NCBI GenBank assembly: GCA_050012855.1
Contig: JBEKGJ010000008.1
Coordinates: forward strand, 1-64,000
DNA from: JAJXZJ01 sp050012855
GTDB lineage: Bacteria > Verrucomicrobiota > Verrucomicrobiia > Limisphaerales > J093
Direction: 5' to 3'
Length of the DNA: 64,000 bases
Part shown: positions 16,876 to 26,501 of the stretch, one piece after another
How the letters are laid out: every line of letters starts with the position of its first letter
Position numbering within the stretch: position 1 is the stretch's first letter
Notes under the pieces: model-generated
The model's database searches: none
What the model saw: only the letters and a program-made list of their open reading frames with translations
What the model was told of the DNA's origin: nothing
Program-made: the position numbers and the translations under genes

Positions 16876-18795
16876 ATGAGAGAAGAATTTGAAAAACTGG
16901 CGGCGGCCGGCAAGATCACGCACAAGCACCTGCCGGCCCTGCTGCGCCTGGTGGAATGCGGATTCTGCCAGCACCGGAGCTGGGGCTTCGGCCAAATCAA
17001 GCAGGTGGACACCGTTTTTGGCCGCTTCCAGATCGATTTTCCGGGCAAGCCCGACCATTCGATGGACCTGGCCTTCGCCGCGGAGTCGCTCCGCCCCATT
17101 CCGCGCGACCACATCCTCGCCCGCAAGGCGCTCGACCTTGAAGCCGTCCGGGAGATGGCGGCCCTGCATCATCTCGAACTGATCCGCCTCGTGCTGCAGA
17201 GCTTTGCCGGGCGCGCCACCGTGGACCAGATCCAGCAGGTGCTCGTGCCCGACGTCATCAGTGCCGACTGGCGCAAGTGGTGGGACGCGGCCAAGCATGA
17301 AATGAAGAAGGACGGCCATTTCCACCTGCCCACCAAGAAGACCGAGCCGATCGTCTATCAGGCCACCGAGGTTTCCCTCAAGGACCGGCTCATGCGCGAT
17401 TTTAACTCCGCGCGCGGGCTCAAGGCCCGCCTCGCCACGGCCAGCGAGCTGCTCAAAAACCTCGGCGACGTGCCGGACAAGACCGCCGCCGTTCAGGAAG
17501 CCGTCACGCTCCTCAACACCGAAATCCAGTCGCACCAGCGCACCTTGCCGGCGCTTGCTCTGGAGGCGATCTGGATGCGCGACGACCTCCGTATCGCCGC
17601 CGGGCTCCCGGCGATCGAAGGCGATTTGGATGAAGCGGCCGTGTGGGCCCAGGTGGACCACCTCGCCAAAATGCTGGAAGCGGTCCCGGCCAGCAAGTTC
17701 CGGCGCGCGCTCCTCTCCTTCCAGGCGCAACGTCCCGCCTATTGGGCCGACGCCCTGCTCGGCATCCTCAACACCGCCACCGCCAAGCTGTGCGGGGAGT
17801 GCGTCCACCTGCTCGTGGACGGGGGTCGGGCCGACGCCCTCAAGAACGCCCTGGTCCGTATGATCAGCCAGCATACCGCCGGCAGCGAACTTCTCCTCTG
17901 GCTCGCCAAGGACCGCTCCGACAGTTTCGCCGACATCCTCGGCCCCGATGTTTTCCGCGCGATGCTCACGGCGATCGAGCGCGACCAGTTCAACGAGCGG
18001 AAGTCCAACCACCTCCGCGATTACATCCTCGACGACCAGGAACTGCTCGTGCAGCTCATCGAATCGGCCAACATCGAGGTCATCAAGGACCTCACCCGCG
18101 CCCTCCAGCTCTCGCCGAGCTTCGATGACATGGACAAACGGTCCCTGCTGGCGCGCATCGTCAAGCATTTCCCGGTCATCCAGAGCATGATCACCGGCGA
18201 GCATACGCGACAGGACAATTCGCTGGTGGTGTCCTGGCCCAGCCTCGAACGGCGCAAGCTCGAATACGACGAGCTGGTCCAAAAGCGGATCCCGGCCAAC
18301 TCGCGTGACATTGCAATCGCCCGCAGCTACGGCGACCTCAGCGAAAACCACGAATACAAGGCCGCCAAGGAGCAGCACCGGCTGCTCATGCTGCGCAAGA
18401 GCGAACTCGAGGACGAACTCGCCCGCTCCCGCGGCACCGATTTTGCCGGCGCGCGCACGGAGGTCGTTGGCATCGGCACGCGGGTCACGGTGGCCGACCT
18501 CGGTCGCAACCGGACCGAGGAGTTCAACATCCTAGGCGCTTGGGATTTTGATTTGGACCGCCACATCATCAGCTATCTCAGCCCGATCGCCCAAGCGTTG
18601 CTGAACAAGCCGGTGGGCGAAGAAGTCCGCTTTGAGCTGAACGGGGAAACCAACCACTACCGGATCGAAGCGATTGCGGTGTGCGACCCTGCGCTCCTCT
18701 CGGTGGCCGTGGCGCCAGCGGAGGCGGCGCCCACCGCCACGACGCTGCCGGCCCTGGCTTCCGAGCCGGCGGGCACGGTATCCGCGGTCGTCTGA
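16876..18795 (+). CDS. GreA/GreB-type transcription factor with ~470-residue N-terminal extension
   Basis: 639 residues from ATG 16876 (MREEFEKLAAAGKITHKHLP); an earlier in-frame ATG would overlap rsmB. The last ~170 residues are a Gre factor: coiled coil with the acidic-tip motif YGDLSENHEYKAAKEQ (residues ~484-499) and an FKBP-like C-terminal domain (GTRVTVADL, YLSPIAQALLNKPVGEEV). Gre proteins restart backtracked RNA polymerase by stimulating transcript cleavage and are normally ~160 residues. The first ~470 residues are mostly helical (RFQIDFPGKPDHSMDLAFA, HQRTLPALALEAIWMRDDL, HLLVDGGRADALKNALVRM). Long Gre proteins are also known from Chlamydiae. A short Ala/Pro-rich tail ends the protein. 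Confidence 0.85.
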   Translation: MREEFEKLAAAGKITHKHLPALLRLVECGFCQHRSWGFGQIKQVDTVFGRFQIDFPGKPDHSMDLAFAAESLRPIPRDHILARKALDLEAVREMAALHHLELIRLVLQSFAGRATVDQIQQVLVPDVISADWRKWWDAAKHEMKKDGHFHLPTKKTEPIVYQATEVSLKDRLMRDFNSARGLKARLATASELLKNLGDVPDKTAAVQEAVTLLNTEIQSHQRTLPALALEAIWMRDDLRIAAGLPAIEGDLDEAAVWAQVDHLAKMLEAVPASKFRRALLSFQAQRPAYWADALLGILNTATAKLCGECVHLLVDGGRADALKNALVRMISQHTAGSELLLWLAKDRSDSFADILGPDVFRAMLTAIERDQFNERKSNHLRDYILDDQELLVQLIESANIEVIKDLTRALQLSPSFDDMDKRSLLARIVKHFPVIQSMITGEHTRQDNSLVVSWPSLERRKLEYDELVQKRIPANSRDIAIARSYGDLSENHEYKAAKEQHRLLMLRKSELEDELARSRGTDFAGARTEVVGIGTRVTVADLGRNRTEEFNILGAWDFDLDRHIISYLSPIAQALLNKPVGEEVRFELNGETNHYRIEAIAVCDPALLSVAVAPAEAAPTATTLPALASEPAGTVSAVV

Positions 18796-18812
18796 ACCCG
18801 TTCCGCGTCGGT

Positions 18813-19718
18813 TTACTTTGCCGGCGCCAGCAGGCCCTGCCCGCGCAGCCACTCCTCAGCCCGGCGCGGCCAGGTGGTGACCGCCTCCTTCGTTGGCCGC
18901 AGGCCATAGCCGTGGCCGCCGGTGGCATAGAGATGCATTTCCGCCGGCGCCTTTGCCTTTTTCATCGCGAGAAAATAAACGAGGCTGTTCTCGCATCGGA
19001 CCGGATCGTCCTCGGTTTGCACGAGGAAGGTGGGTGGTGTTTGCGCGGTCACTTTCAGTTCGGGCGGAAGTGGCCCGCCTTCCTGCTCCCGGGCCAGATA
19101 GCCCGGATAGATCAACATCACGAAATCCGGCCGGCAGCTCGTCTGGTCCGCTGCGTCCACCGGCTCGTAGGTACGCTTGTCGAAATTGCCGCTCGCCGCC
19201 GCGGAAAGGTGGGCGCCGGCCGAGAAGCCCATGATGCCGAGGCGCTGCGGGTTGAGGCCCCACTCGGTCGCTCGCTGCCGCACCAGGCCGATCGTCCGCT
19301 GCGCATCCTGCAAGGGCGCGTCATACCGCTCGCGGTCCTTGCGCGCCGGCACGCGGTATTTTAACAACACCGCATTCACGCCGATCGAATTCAGCCACTC
19401 GGCCACCTCCGTCCCCTCGAGGTCCATCGCCAGAATGTAATAGCCGCCGCCGGGACAGACGATCACCGCCGAGCCGGTGTTTTTGTCGTGCGGCGCCGGG
19501 TAGAAGGTCAGCGTCGGCTTGGAGACGTTGCCCAGGCGGATGACCGGTTTGCCGGCGATCAGTCCGTCGCTGGGCTTGGTCGTGTCCTTTTCCTCGCCGA
19601 TGTCGCCCTTCTCGCCGGGCGCCGGGCCGGGCCAGAGCGGGATGGGTGCCTGCGGTTCGGCCAGCAGGGTGGCCGCCAGCGAAACTGCCGCCAGCGAAAC
19701 GAGCGTCGTTGCTTTCAT
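18813..19718 (-). CDS. Secreted alpha/beta-hydrolase, carbohydrate/acetyl-esterase-like
   Basis: 301 residues from ATG 19718, with signal peptide MKATTLVSLAAVSLAATLLA; a longer start at 19817 is not credible. Alpha/beta-hydrolase fold with oxyanion region VIVCPGGGYYILAMDLEG, nucleophile serine in GFSAGAHLSAA, acid region QTEDDPVRCENS and catalytic His in GGHGYGLRPT. The N-terminal IPLWPGPAPGEKG and the SKPTLTFYPA motif are typical of BD-FAE/xylan-esterase-like lipases common in polysaccharide degraders. Substrate unproven; deacetylation of hemicellulose is an inference. Last of four minus-strand genes starting with fucI. Confidence 0.87.
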   Translation of the reverse strand: MKATTLVSLAAVSLAATLLAEPQAPIPLWPGPAPGEKGDIGEEKDTTKPSDGLIAGKPVIRLGNVSKPTLTFYPAPHDKNTGSAVIVCPGGGYYILAMDLEGTEVAEWLNSIGVNAVLLKYRVPARKDRERYDAPLQDAQRTIGLVRQRATEWGLNPQRLGIMGFSAGAHLSAAASGNFDKRTYEPVDAADQTSCRPDFVMLIYPGYLAREQEGGPLPPELKVTAQTPPTFLVQTEDDPVRCENSLVYFLAMKKAKAPAEMHLYATGGHGYGLRPTKEAVTTWPRRAEEWLRGQGLLAPAK

Positions 19719-19872
19719 GCGCGCGATGAAAGCGCGAAGCGCCCGGCCGCGCAAAAGAAAACCGGCTGGTGGCGGGTTCGGCCCGTGTCGGAAAAGGGCC
19801 TTGCACCCTGACGGCAACGGGGGTGATTGCGCCTTGGGGCGGAATCAAATTCCGTCAGAATGGGAACGGTGA

Positions 19873-20784
19873 CTAAGGTGCGTTTTGGTAAGGCCCCATC
19901 CCCTTCAGCTTCTCGGCCGTACGGGCCAGCAGCCACGCATAGTCCTGCCGGCCCAGCGCGTCGAAGGCCGGCCAGCCACCGTAGCCCAGCGTCGTGACCT
20001 TGATCTTCGTCGCGCTGCTCAGCCATTTGTGCGGCTCGGAATGGCCATCGGCGAACCCGAGGGCGCACCCGCCAGAATGCATGGAGCCAGGCACGTCACC
20101 CCAGGTCGTATTGCCGTCGGGGTTGTTGTCGAAATAGCCGTCATTGATGCTGTCCGGATGCTCGTCCAGGAAGACGAAGATGCCGGACGGCTTGGTGACG
20201 TCAGCGGTGTGCAGATATTGCTTGTAGTTTGAATTGGCCCAACTGATGCCGGTGGCCGTGGAGTCGCCCGATTCACCGGTCGAGAAGAGGCCAAAGAAGG
20301 CATTCATCGAGTAGCTGCGGACGCGATAGCTCCAGCCCTTGGCCCGCTGCGCCGCGCTCAGGTAATGGTCGCCGGGGCAACGGTAAATGTCCGGGCCGGA
20401 CGACGCGTAGGGAGCGAGCTTGCTGACGCGGATGAGGTCCAGGTTCGTGTTGGTGGTATCCGGCACCGAGCCGGAGGCGCCCCACGTCATCACGTTGTTG
20501 ATCCAGTTCTGCCCATACAAGTTGGGATTCGTGGTCTGATCGGAGTTCTCGGTTTCGGTGACGCCGAAGTTGTTCACGACGTGGTCCTGGTTGTCGCCGG
20601 CATACATGATCCAGGCGAGCTGGAGCTGCTTGGTGTTGCCCACGCACTTGATCTGTTGGGCCTTGACCTTGGCCGTGGCGAGGGCCGGCAGCAGCAATCC
20701 GGCGAGGATCGCGATGATGGCGATGACCACCAGGAGTTCGATGAGCGTGAACCCTTGCGCACGTTGGCTGAACTTGTGTGTCAT
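19873..20784 (-). CDS. Type II secretion/pilin-like protein with prepilin cleavage motif
   Basis: 303 residues from ATG 20784 (MTHKFSQRAQG). Prepilin signal with cleavage after Gly (QG|FTLIELLVVIAIIAILA, Glu at +5) and the hydrophobic stalk, then ALATAKVKAQQIKCVGNTKQLQLAWIMYAGD, typical of the PulG-like/DUF1559-type pseudopilins that are multiplied in Verrucomicrobiota and Planctomycetes. The C-terminal half contains SMHSGGCALGFADGH, the H-X9-DG motif of that family. Processed by a prepilin peptidase such as the one at 59959-61053 (inference). Role unknown; such genes often sit next to carbohydrate-active enzymes, as here. Confidence 0.9.
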   Translation of the reverse strand: MTHKFSQRAQGFTLIELLVVIAIIAILAGLLLPALATAKVKAQQIKCVGNTKQLQLAWIMYAGDNQDHVVNNFGVTETENSDQTTNPNLYGQNWINNVMTWGASGSVPDTTNTNLDLIRVSKLAPYASSGPDIYRCPGDHYLSAAQRAKGWSYRVRSYSMNAFFGLFSTGESGDSTATGISWANSNYKQYLHTADVTKPSGIFVFLDEHPDSINDGYFDNNPDGNTTWGDVPGSMHSGGCALGFADGHSEPHKWLSSATKIKVTTLGYGGWPAFDALGRQDYAWLLARTAEKLKGMGPYQNAP

Positions 20785-20869
20785 AGTCGTTTGAGTTGGT
20801 TGTGCATCCAGCTTACCTGCTGCCGTCGTCCCGTCAACTGTGCGTTCCAACTCACACCCGCGCCGGTCC

Positions 20870-23050
20870 TTACCGGGGTGTCGGTGCCGGCAGCGGCGTC
20901 GCCGGGCAGCGCGCATGGCTGGCTTCGTTCACCCACGCCGGCTCGCCGTAGAGGCCAACCTGACGGAGGTCCAGCGGCCGGATGCCGAGGGCGAAGGCGG
21001 GAGAGCCTTGCTGGAGCCGGAAATCGTGCGCCGCCGGGTTGACGAATTGCGGGGCCGCCACCTGCGAATGGCGGTCGAGGCCCAGCGCCTGCCACTGGGC
21101 AAAGGTGCGCTGGTAGAAGCGCAGCTTGTCCGCTCCACCGGTGTGCCAGTAGAGGTTTTCGTCCCAGTCGCCGGGTGATTCCCTGGCGGCCAGGCGCTCA
21201 TTCAGCGAGGCTTCCCCGTAGGGCACCAGCAGTCCGCCCTGGGTCAGATACACGATGTTCCGCTGGAACACGCAGGGTCGCTTCTCCGCGAACGGCCAGA
21301 GCGCCAGGTCGGCCGAGAGGGCGAAGAGGTTGTTCCGGATGACGTGCTCATGGCCGCCGTTGTTGAACATCAGGCCGCCGCTCCGCGTGTTGTAAACGAG
21401 GTTGCTTTCGACGAGGTAATTGCCGCACTGGGCGTCGAGGTAAATGCCCCAGCCGAACGGGGGGTTCGGGTAGGGCCAGAGGTCATGAAACACATTGTTG
21501 CGGATGACGCTGCCCGGCGAAACGCCCAGACAATAGATCAGACCCGCGTCACTCAGCACCCCGTGGCCCAAATCGTGAACGTGGTTGAACTCGATCACGT
21601 TGTCGTGGGTGCGGTTGGTTTCCAGACCCCAGTTCCACCCCACGCTGATCCCCGAGTACAACAGGTCGTGAATGTCGTTGTGGGAAATGCGATCATGACT
21701 GCTTTGTGCCACCCAGATGCCGACGCCGGCCGGGTACACGCGACCACCGTCGTAAATGTGGTTGTTGTCCACCAGCACGCGGCGCGACTCGGCCTCGTCG
21801 GTTTTCGCCATGCTGGCTTCGCCCACGCGGATGCCGCCCGCGCCCAGGTCGAACAGCCGGTTGTGCTGGATGCGGCCGTCCTGGCAGCCGCGCCGGAACC
21901 AGATGCCGTAAGTGCCAACATGCGCCACTTCGCAATTGGCAAGCACGCAATCCCGCGTCCCGTCGGCCATCACCGCCGCGGGCACTTCGACCGCCGCCTG
22001 GGTGCTGCTGTTGCCGCGCGGATCGAGAATCCAGTCGCTGTGCTGAAACGTCAGCCCGCTGAGCGTGACGTGCCGCACCAGCCGGCCCGCATCCGGGTCG
22101 CCCGCGAACCGCACCAGCTCGGTCAGCCACGGCGCGATCACCTCCGTCGTTTCGGGCCGTTCGCCCGGCATTGGCCAGTAGCTCAGCGCCCCCGTCTCGC
22201 GGTTCAAATACCATTCGCCCGGCTGGTCGAGAAACTCGAAGGCATTTTCGACATAGTACCGCTGGTTCGTCTCCCAGTAGCCGATCGTCCACCACTCCTT
22301 CAGCGGCGCGGCGAAGTGGACGATGTTCGACCCCGTGTCCACGGCCGCGAGCGCGTGAATCGAAGTTTCCCACGAATGCATCAGCACCAGGTTCACGTCG
22401 GCCAGCCGCGCCCACGGCTTGAGCTCGCCGGGAGCGAAACCGAACTGGTCGCGGGCCACCGGTTTCGCGTTGGGGCTCGGCGGTCCGGGCAGGAGGCGGG
22501 CGATGCGAAAATAGCCGGTGTTCGGACTCCGCGCCCGCTGGCGTCGCGCGCCGTTCACGAACAACTCCCGGAAATACCATCGGCCCGCCTTCACCTCGGG
22601 AATCACCGTTTCCCAAAGCGCTCCATTCTGGCGAAAACCGGCGAGCCGCCGGCCGCCGCTGAACACGGGTCGCTCGTGACCGAAAGCCGTGAACACCACC
22701 GGCGACGTGCCGGTGCCCGAATCCTCCGGCTCCAGCACAAAGGGCCGTTCGAGCCGGTAAATGCCGCCGCGCACCTGCACCGTGACCGGCCCCAATCCGC
22801 CGGCCGCGGCGGCGCGCGCCTGCCGGATCACAGACCGGGCCCCTTCGAGCGAAACCAACGGCCCGTCCGTGCCGCGGCGATTTGGCGCCGACAACCGGCC
22901 GGACCAGGCATCGTTGCCGTTGGGGGCAACGTAGAGGTTGAACGGCGTACCCGCCGCCGCCAGCCCGCCCACCGCCACGACGAGCGCCAGCCTGCCGGCA
23001 ACGAGAACCCCGATGGAACGCCGCCAGCTCCGCAGAATTTCAGGTGTCAT
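20870..23050 (-). CDS. Right-handed beta-helix protein, GH141-like (possible alpha-L-fucosidase)
   Basis: 726 residues from ATG 23050. An N-terminal hydrophobic segment (SIGVLVAGRLALVVAVGGLAA) is the export signal. LYVAPNGNDAWSGRL and GPLVSLEGARSVIRQARA open the protein, then YFRELFVNGARRQRAR, EWYLNRETGALSYWP and a long parallel beta-helix (NCEVAHVGTYGIWFRRG, NHIYDGGRVYPAGVGIW, NDIHDLLYSGISVGWNWG, NNGGHEHVIRNN). The layout matches the GH141 group, which includes alpha-L-fucosidase and xylanase activities (family knowledge). The L-fucose isomerase gene lies directly upstream (146 bp), which favours fucose release. A structural alternative is an unassigned polysaccharide lyase-like beta-helix. 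Confidence 0.78.
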   Translation of the reverse strand: MTPEILRSWRRSIGVLVAGRLALVVAVGGLAAAGTPFNLYVAPNGNDAWSGRLSAPNRRGTDGPLVSLEGARSVIRQARAAAAGGLGPVTVQVRGGIYRLERPFVLEPEDSGTGTSPVVFTAFGHERPVFSGGRRLAGFRQNGALWETVIPEVKAGRWYFRELFVNGARRQRARSPNTGYFRIARLLPGPPSPNAKPVARDQFGFAPGELKPWARLADVNLVLMHSWETSIHALAAVDTGSNIVHFAAPLKEWWTIGYWETNQRYYVENAFEFLDQPGEWYLNRETGALSYWPMPGERPETTEVIAPWLTELVRFAGDPDAGRLVRHVTLSGLTFQHSDWILDPRGNSSTQAAVEVPAAVMADGTRDCVLANCEVAHVGTYGIWFRRGCQDGRIQHNRLFDLGAGGIRVGEASMAKTDEAESRRVLVDNNHIYDGGRVYPAGVGIWVAQSSHDRISHNDIHDLLYSGISVGWNWGLETNRTHDNVIEFNHVHDLGHGVLSDAGLIYCLGVSPGSVIRNNVFHDLWPYPNPPFGWGIYLDAQCGNYLVESNLVYNTRSGGLMFNNGGHEHVIRNNLFALSADLALWPFAEKRPCVFQRNIVYLTQGGLLVPYGEASLNERLAARESPGDWDENLYWHTGGADKLRFYQRTFAQWQALGLDRHSQVAAPQFVNPAAHDFRLQQGSPAFALGIRPLDLRQVGLYGEPAWVNEASHARCPATPLPAPTPR

Positions 23051-23196
23051 GGCGCAACTCTGCCGCGCCGACTTCCGTCTTGCGAGTCGAGAACGAACCG
23101 AGGATGCGCGGCAAAGCCACACTTCGCAATGGCTTCGCCGCCGCGGCCGCACCGGATTGACTTTGCTGTCATCTCCGTTGCACCCGTGCGCACGGG

Positions 23197-24987
23197 TCAG
23201 GCGTAGAGCGGACCGAAATTCGCGCAGGCGCGGTAATCGGCGCCCTGCAGGTCCTGTGCGCCGAACAGCGGCCATGTGGTCGGCCGGAACACGCCCGCCT
23301 CACCCACGTTGTGCATCGCCACCGGGATGCGGAGCAGCGCCGCCAGCGCGATGATGTCCGCGCCAATGTGGCCGAAACTGATCGCGCCGTGGTTGGCACT
23401 CCAGTTGTTCATCACGCTGTAAACGTCCGCGAACGGGCCCGAGCCCGTCAGCCGCGGCGCAAACCAGGTCGTCGGCCACGTCTCGTTCGTCCGCTCGTCC
23501 AGCCGCTGGTGGACTTTCGCCGGGATTGCCACCGACCAGCCCTCGGCGATCTGCAGGACCGGTCCCAGCCCGGCGACGCGGCTGAGGCGCGACATCGTCA
23601 TCGGCATGCCGCCGCGCGACAGGTAGCAGGACGAAAACCCGCCGCCGCGGAAATACTCATAGACCGCCGCCGGCCAGGTCGTGGCCTTGAGGCATTTCTG
23701 CGCCTCGGCCTCGGTGATTTCCCAGAACGGCTTCATGGCCGGCTGGCCGTCGCGGGTTTGCTCGCCCGTGCCGTCGAGCGTGGCGGCGCCGGAATTGATC
23801 AGGTGGATCAACCCATTGGCGCCGTCGCCGGTGAGTTTCTGACCGGTGACGCGGCTGACGGCGTCGGGACTCCAATAAGTCCGCACGTCGGCGAAGATTT
23901 GCGCCGTGTTCGTCAGCAGGTAACCGAACAGCATGCACACGCCGTTGAGGCTGTCGTTCTCGGTGGCGAGCAACCGCGGCGGCCGGATGCCGTTCCAGTC
24001 GAACGACGAGTTGAGGATCGCCTCCATGAAATCGCCATTCGGATAATGGTCGGTCCACTGGCGCTGGCCCTGGAAGCCGCCGAGGATGGCGTTGTGCCCA
24101 AGCGCTTCCTCGCCGAGACCGGCCTCCGCCAGGCGCGGGTTGCCGATCATCAGGTCGCGTGTGATCAGCGTCATTTTTACGACGGTTTCCCATTCCTTGG
24201 CCTTGGCCTTGGCACTGCGGCGGCTGGCCGGGGCGTTGACGTCCTTGCCTTCCTTGCAGTTCTTCCGCACCCAGGCGAGCGCCTTGTCAAACTCCGCGGC
24301 GTCGTAAATCTTCTCCTCCAGGCGCCGGGTCAACTCCGACATGTCCACGCCCTCGACCCTCATGCCGAGGTATTGCTCGAAGAACGCCGGCTCGACGATG
24401 GAGCCCGCGATGCCCATGGAAACACCGCCCAGCGAGAGATAGGACTTGCCGCGCATGATTGCCGTGGCCAGCCCGGCGCGCGCGAACCGCAGCAACTTCT
24501 CCTGCACGTCGGCGGGAATCTTCGTGTCGCCCGTATCCTGGACGTCGTGACCGTAGATGCCGAAGGCGGGCAGCCCCTTTTGATTGTGGGCGGCGAGCAC
24601 GGCGGCGAGATAGACGGCGCCGGGGCGCTCGGTGCCGTTGAACCCCCAGACCGCCTTCGGGATGAGGGGGTCGGTGTCCATGGTCTCGCTGCCGTAACAC
24701 CAGCAGGGCGTCACCGTGAGCGAGACGCCGACGCCGGCGCGGGCGAACTTTTCGGCACAGGCGGCGGCCTCGGCCACGCCACCGATGCAGGTGTCGGCAA
24801 TCACGCACTCGACCGGCTGGCCGTTGGGATAGCGGAGACTGGCGGAGAGGAATTTTGCGGCGTTCCGGGCCATACCCATCACCTGGTCTTCGAGCGATTC
24901 CCGGATGCCGCGGCGGCGGCCGTCAATGGCCGGGCGGATGCCGATTTTCGGGAGCGAACCGATCAGCGGAAAAGCATTTGTCGTCAT
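23197..24987 (-). CDS. fucI: L-fucose isomerase
   Basis: 596 residues, the family's usual length. The sequence follows FucI throughout: PKIGIRPAIDGRRRGIRESL, CVIADTCIGGVAEAAACAEKF, CWCYGSETMDTDP, GIYGHDVQDTGDTKIP, SYLSLGGVSMGIAGS, RVEGVDMSE, LATENDSLNGVCMLFG and HINVGEAG-like MHNVGEAGVFRPTTWP. Metal ligands (Glu, Asp, His) are present in the GVDMSE/TENDS/NHG regions. It converts L-fucose to L-fuculose (also D-arabinose to D-ribulose). No kinase or aldolase is in the window, so later steps are encoded elsewhere. First gene of a minus-strand run with the GH141-like protein. Confidence 0.95.
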   Translation of the reverse strand: MTTNAFPLIGSLPKIGIRPAIDGRRRGIRESLEDQVMGMARNAAKFLSASLRYPNGQPVECVIADTCIGGVAEAAACAEKFARAGVGVSLTVTPCWCYGSETMDTDPLIPKAVWGFNGTERPGAVYLAAVLAAHNQKGLPAFGIYGHDVQDTGDTKIPADVQEKLLRFARAGLATAIMRGKSYLSLGGVSMGIAGSIVEPAFFEQYLGMRVEGVDMSELTRRLEEKIYDAAEFDKALAWVRKNCKEGKDVNAPASRRSAKAKAKEWETVVKMTLITRDLMIGNPRLAEAGLGEEALGHNAILGGFQGQRQWTDHYPNGDFMEAILNSSFDWNGIRPPRLLATENDSLNGVCMLFGYLLTNTAQIFADVRTYWSPDAVSRVTGQKLTGDGANGLIHLINSGAATLDGTGEQTRDGQPAMKPFWEITEAEAQKCLKATTWPAAVYEYFRGGGFSSCYLSRGGMPMTMSRLSRVAGLGPVLQIAEGWSVAIPAKVHQRLDERTNETWPTTWFAPRLTGSGPFADVYSVMNNWSANHGAISFGHIGADIIALAALLRIPVAMHNVGEAGVFRPTTWPLFGAQDLQGADYRACANFGPLYA

Positions 24988-25420
24988 AATCAGTGTCTGT
25001 GATTCACTTGCCGGCGCGCAGTCTAGCGCAAGCCCGGCCGGCCGTCATCGAAACTCTGCGCAGGCCTTCGCGTCAATCCCGCAGTGTTTTCGAAGCTGGA
25101 AAACCGCGAGCGGGTCAACTGTCAATCATCAGAGACGCGTAGCCGACGCGAGTCGGCTCCGACTTCGATGGAATTCACCGATGACATTTGAGCCGCTAGT
25201 TTGCCCGGCCGGTGTCTGGTCTTGCGGGATGCGAACGGGGGCCAGCGCCTTGGTGAAGATGGGGACACGCCGCAGCATGTCCCGCCTGACTCGGGTGTAA
25301 CCTGCCGGGGCTAAACCGAGTCATCAGGACTATGCATCCACCGAGCCGCAGAGCCTGAGGCGATTCAGCCTTCCTTCAAAACACCGGCTCTCAACCACAT
25401 ATCAAACGCAAAAAGGCACT
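24988..25420. other. Divergent intergenic space with a palindromic repeat
   Basis: About 430 bases between fucI and the TIM-barrel gene, without a gene. Bases 25261-25283 (GGGGACACGCCGCAGCATGT then CCC) recur at 57718-57740 with GC in place of AT; GGGAC and GTCCC form its arms. The promoters of both divergent genes must lie here; no convincing -35/-10 pair stood out. A weak AAAAGG precedes the ATG at 25421. Confidence 0.55.
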
Positions 25421-26482
25421 ATGAAAAACGACCTGCGTGGACACAGCCGCCGCACTTTTCTGAAGGAGATCGCCGTTTCCAGCGGCGCCCTCATGTTGGT
25501 GGGCGGCGCCAGCGAACTGATCGCCGAAACCACTCCCAACTGGAAGAATCAGATGGGGATCGAACTTTTCACCGTCCGGGACCTCTTAAGACAGGACTAT
25601 GAGGGTACTTTGGCGAAACTGGCCGCGATTGGCTACCGCGAGGTCGAACCGGCGGACCCCTACAACAACCTGGAGCCCAAGGCGTACAAGGCGCTCCTGG
25701 ACAAGTACGGGCTGAAGATGTTCAGCACGCACTCGGGGGCGTCCGCGGGTCCGGATCTGGAGAAGCAGCTCGAAGGTTTCCAGCTCATGGGCATCAAATA
25801 CACCGAAGTCCGCGCCGGGGGAGGCCCGGGCAGCCGCGGTCGCGGTGGTCCCGGCGGCCCGGGTGGACCGGGCGGCGGTCCCGGTCGTCCGGGTGGACCG
25901 GGCGATCCCGGCCGTGGCCCCGGTGGACCTGGCGGTCCAGGCCGAGGCCCCGGTGGCGGACCGCGCCCGGCTCAGTCCGTCGAGTCCGTCAAGGCCTCGT
26001 GTGTGGAAATGAACAAGTACGGAGCCGTCGTCAAAAAGTTCGGGATGAAGATCCTCATTCACAACCACGCCGGGGAGTTCGATCTTCTGGATGATGGCAA
26101 GACGACCCAATACGATGTGCTGCTGGCGGAAACCGACCCTGCGCTGGTCGCGATGCAACTCGACATCGGATGGGCCTACATCGGCGGCCAGGACGCGCTC
26201 GCGATGTTCAAGAAGAACCCGGGGCGATACGAGCTGTGGCACGTCAAGGATGTCAAATACAAGAACCTGGACCCGAAGTTGACCCCGAGCCAGCGCCAGC
26301 GAGGCGCCCAGATTGTTACCATGGGCGAGGGCGATGTGGACTATAAGGCGATTTTCGCCAACGCCGCCCTGGCGGGGATGAAGTACTTCGCAATCGAGCA
26401 GGACACCGCGGGCCAGGGTGGCCGCGACGCCATCGAGGATTGCCGCATCGCCTATCAGAATTTGATTAAGATCCTCGGATGA
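25421..26482 (+). CDS. Tat-exported sugar phosphate isomerase/epimerase-like TIM barrel
   Basis: 353 residues. N-terminal twin-arginine signal (HSRRTFLKEIAVSSGALMLV). The rest is a xylose-isomerase-like TIM barrel (AP endonuclease 2 superfamily): GIELFTVRDLL, IGYREVEPADPYN, GLKMFSTHSGA, ILIHNHAGEF, LDIGWAYIGG, WHVKDVKYKN, GEGDVDYKAIF and YFAIEQDTAG, giving the usual Glu/Asp/His metal ligands. An insertion of about 55 residues made almost only of Gly, Pro and Arg interrupts the barrel at residues ~132-186 (PGGPGGPGGGPGRPGGPG) and is absent from ordinary family members. Similar low-complexity segments occur in two other exported proteins here. Substrate unknown. Confidence 0.85.
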   Translation: MKNDLRGHSRRTFLKEIAVSSGALMLVGGASELIAETTPNWKNQMGIELFTVRDLLRQDYEGTLAKLAAIGYREVEPADPYNNLEPKAYKALLDKYGLKMFSTHSGASAGPDLEKQLEGFQLMGIKYTEVRAGGGPGSRGRGGPGGPGGPGGGPGRPGGPGDPGRGPGGPGGPGRGPGGGPRPAQSVESVKASCVEMNKYGAVVKKFGMKILIHNHAGEFDLLDDGKTTQYDVLLAETDPALVAMQLDIGWAYIGGQDALAMFKKNPGRYELWHVKDVKYKNLDPKLTPSQRQRGAQIVTMGEGDVDYKAIFANAALAGMKYFAIEQDTAGQGGRDAIEDCRIAYQNLIKILG

Positions 26483-26501
26483 GGGGCGAGGGGCGGTTTT
26501 G

